DNA of 64,000 bases from Prevotella sp. OH937_COT-195 (GTDB lineage: Bacteria > Bacteroidota > Bacteroidia > Bacteroidales > Bacteroidaceae), in contig NZ_RQZH01000002.1 in assembly GCF_003932845.1 (NCBI RefSeq), positions 124,001-188,000 on the forward strand, read 5' to 3'. The notes under the pieces were generated by a model that saw only the letters and a list, made by a program, of their open reading frames with translations, had not been told where the DNA came from and ran no database searches. The stretch's first letter is position 1; the number at the start of each line of letters is the position of its first letter. Below, piece after piece: positions 63,181 through 64,000 of this stretch. The position numbers and the translations under genes are program-made.

Positions 63181-64000
63181 ATGAAGAAGTTTTTGGAGAA
63201 AATCTCCCACTGGTATTTCACGAAAGATGCACTGCCATATTGGTGCGTTTTTGCTTTTGATTGTTTCGTGGTAGTGGCAAGTGGACTGGTGTGTCATACG
63301 CTTATCTGGGGTGCGACTGTTACTGCTAATGAGTTTTTGCCGTTGTTAGGAACACTGCTGTTTTATCTCGTGTTTTACATAATAGGTTTCAGAATATTTC
63401 ACACTTATTCGGGAGTGATGAGATATACATCGTTTACCGACATTCACCGCATTGCTCTCGCAAATCTTATTGGCGTTTTTGTCATAGGTTTTATGAGACA
63501 AGTGTTCAAATATGACATCTATTTCGTGCAGATAAGAATGCGCGAATTGGCAATGACGTTTGTGCTTGCCACCACCGTGATGTGGACTGCACGAATGATA
63601 GTGAAATACATGTACGAGTTCTATAAGCAGGATCAAGATGCCCGCGGCGTGTTTATTTATGGCGTGAAGACGGGAGGTGTCAGCATTGCACGCTCACTTT
63701 TGACAGATACGGATATGTCATACAAGTTGAAGGGATTTGTCAGTGATGCCAATGACATTGCGGGAAAAATGCTCATGGGCGTGAGAGTTTACCGCAACAA
63801 CAAAGATCTCTTGAAAATAATGGAGAAAGAAAAAGCAAATGCTTTCTTCGTATCGCCTTTGAAAAAGGACGATTTTATAAAGCAAACGGCATTGGTAGAT
63901 ATGCTGATAGAGAAAGGTATATCTATTTTTATGATGCCTTCCGCACAAGAATGGGATGGCAACAGTGATATTTTTGCATCGCAATTGCACGAGATAGAGA
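63181..64000 (+). CDS. PglF/CapD-like nucleotide-sugar dehydratase, cut by the window end
   Basis: The first 273 residues of a membrane-bound sugar-nucleotide 4,6-dehydratase (WbpM/PglF/CapD group). Four N-terminal helices are visible (starts near YWCVFAFDCFVVVASGL, LLGTLLFYLVFYIIGF, IALANLIGVFVIGFM and LAMTFVLATTVMW), followed by the first Rossmann-like domain (GVFIYGVKTGGVSIA). The catalytic C-terminal domain lies beyond the window. Its product would feed the aminotransferase at 61323. It starts 50 bases after the PglC-like gene. Confidence 0.82.
   Translation, partial: MKKFLEKISHWYFTKDALPYWCVFAFDCFVVVASGLVCHTLIWGATVTANEFLPLLGTLLFYLVFYIIGFRIFHTYSGVMRYTSFTDIHRIALANLIGVFVIGFMRQVFKYDIYFVQIRMRELAMTFVLATTVMWTARMIVKYMYEFYKQDQDARGVFIYGVKTGGVSIARSLLTDTDMSYKLKGFVSDANDIAGKMLMGVRVYRNNKDLLKIMEKEKANAFFVSPLKKDDFIKQTALVDMLIEKGISIFMMPSAQEWDGNSDIFASQLHEIE

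Noticed and set aside
1..64000. CRISPR array
   Set aside because: No regularly spaced short repeats were seen; the only multi-copy repeat is the 202-bp element.

Overview
The window reads as a chromosome segment of a Bacteroidales bacterium, most likely Prevotella or a close relative. Promoters have the Bacteroidetes form: a TTG at about -33, a gap of 19-20 bases, then TAnnTTTG. Shine-Dalgarno sequences are mostly absent. Four secreted proteins end in the type IX secretion (T9SS) tail typical of Prevotella (G-[ILV]-Y-[IV]...K-[KV]-[IV]). A C10 (interpain/streptopain-like) protease and BspA-type leucine-rich repeats are present, and the tmRNA tag is GNNNYALAA.

Layout. 0-8.6 kb: a sodium:solute symporter, a YARHG protein, an M15 peptidase lipoprotein, dnaX, a histidine phosphatase and a large membrane sensor-like gene split by a frameshift. 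8.7-12.05 kb: a phosphate-scavenging set (class A acid phosphatase, OprO/P-like porin, phytase-type acid phosphatase). 12-17.8 kb: a 202-bp repeat element, an Arg/Gly-rich secreted protein with a 21-bp direct-repeat operator, NhaA, and a BspA-like T9SS cargo overlapped by a small acidic peptide gene. 18-22.5 kb: a peroxide-defence island (oxyR, a 42-codon ORF, Fe-type sod, ahpC, ahpF). 23-30.3 kb: housekeeping genes (rlmN, pdxA, flippase-like, ndk, sigma-54 activator, lptE, TPR-like protein, secG). 30.4-45 kb: accessory surface region with an IS982 relic, a membrane-tethered LuxR regulator next to a 1196-aa T9SS cargo with its own small acidic peptide, a clostridial-type NADP alcohol dehydrogenase, a C10 protease with LRR and MBG domains, and a cleaved-adhesin protein. 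45-48.9 kb: trmO, rmuC, tRNA-His, a short stretch with a broken ORF and a YodC-like gene, and tmRNA. 49-64 kb: an exopolysaccharide/capsule locus (two initiating sugar transferases, Wza, Wzz, Wzx, Wzy, five glycosyltransferase-type genes, a DegT aminotransferase and a truncated PglF/CapD-like dehydratase).

The features I consider least explained are three: the exactly 202-bp dispersed elements with terminal inverted repeats and flanking TTAA (three full copies, one half copy); the pairing of T9SS surface proteins with translationally coupled small acidic peptides sharing a KK-[KR]-x-Y-x-x-P-x-x-E start; and the LuxR/giant-cargo/peptide unit at 31.2-36.6 kb. All assignments come from reading the sequence and recalling families; no database search was run.
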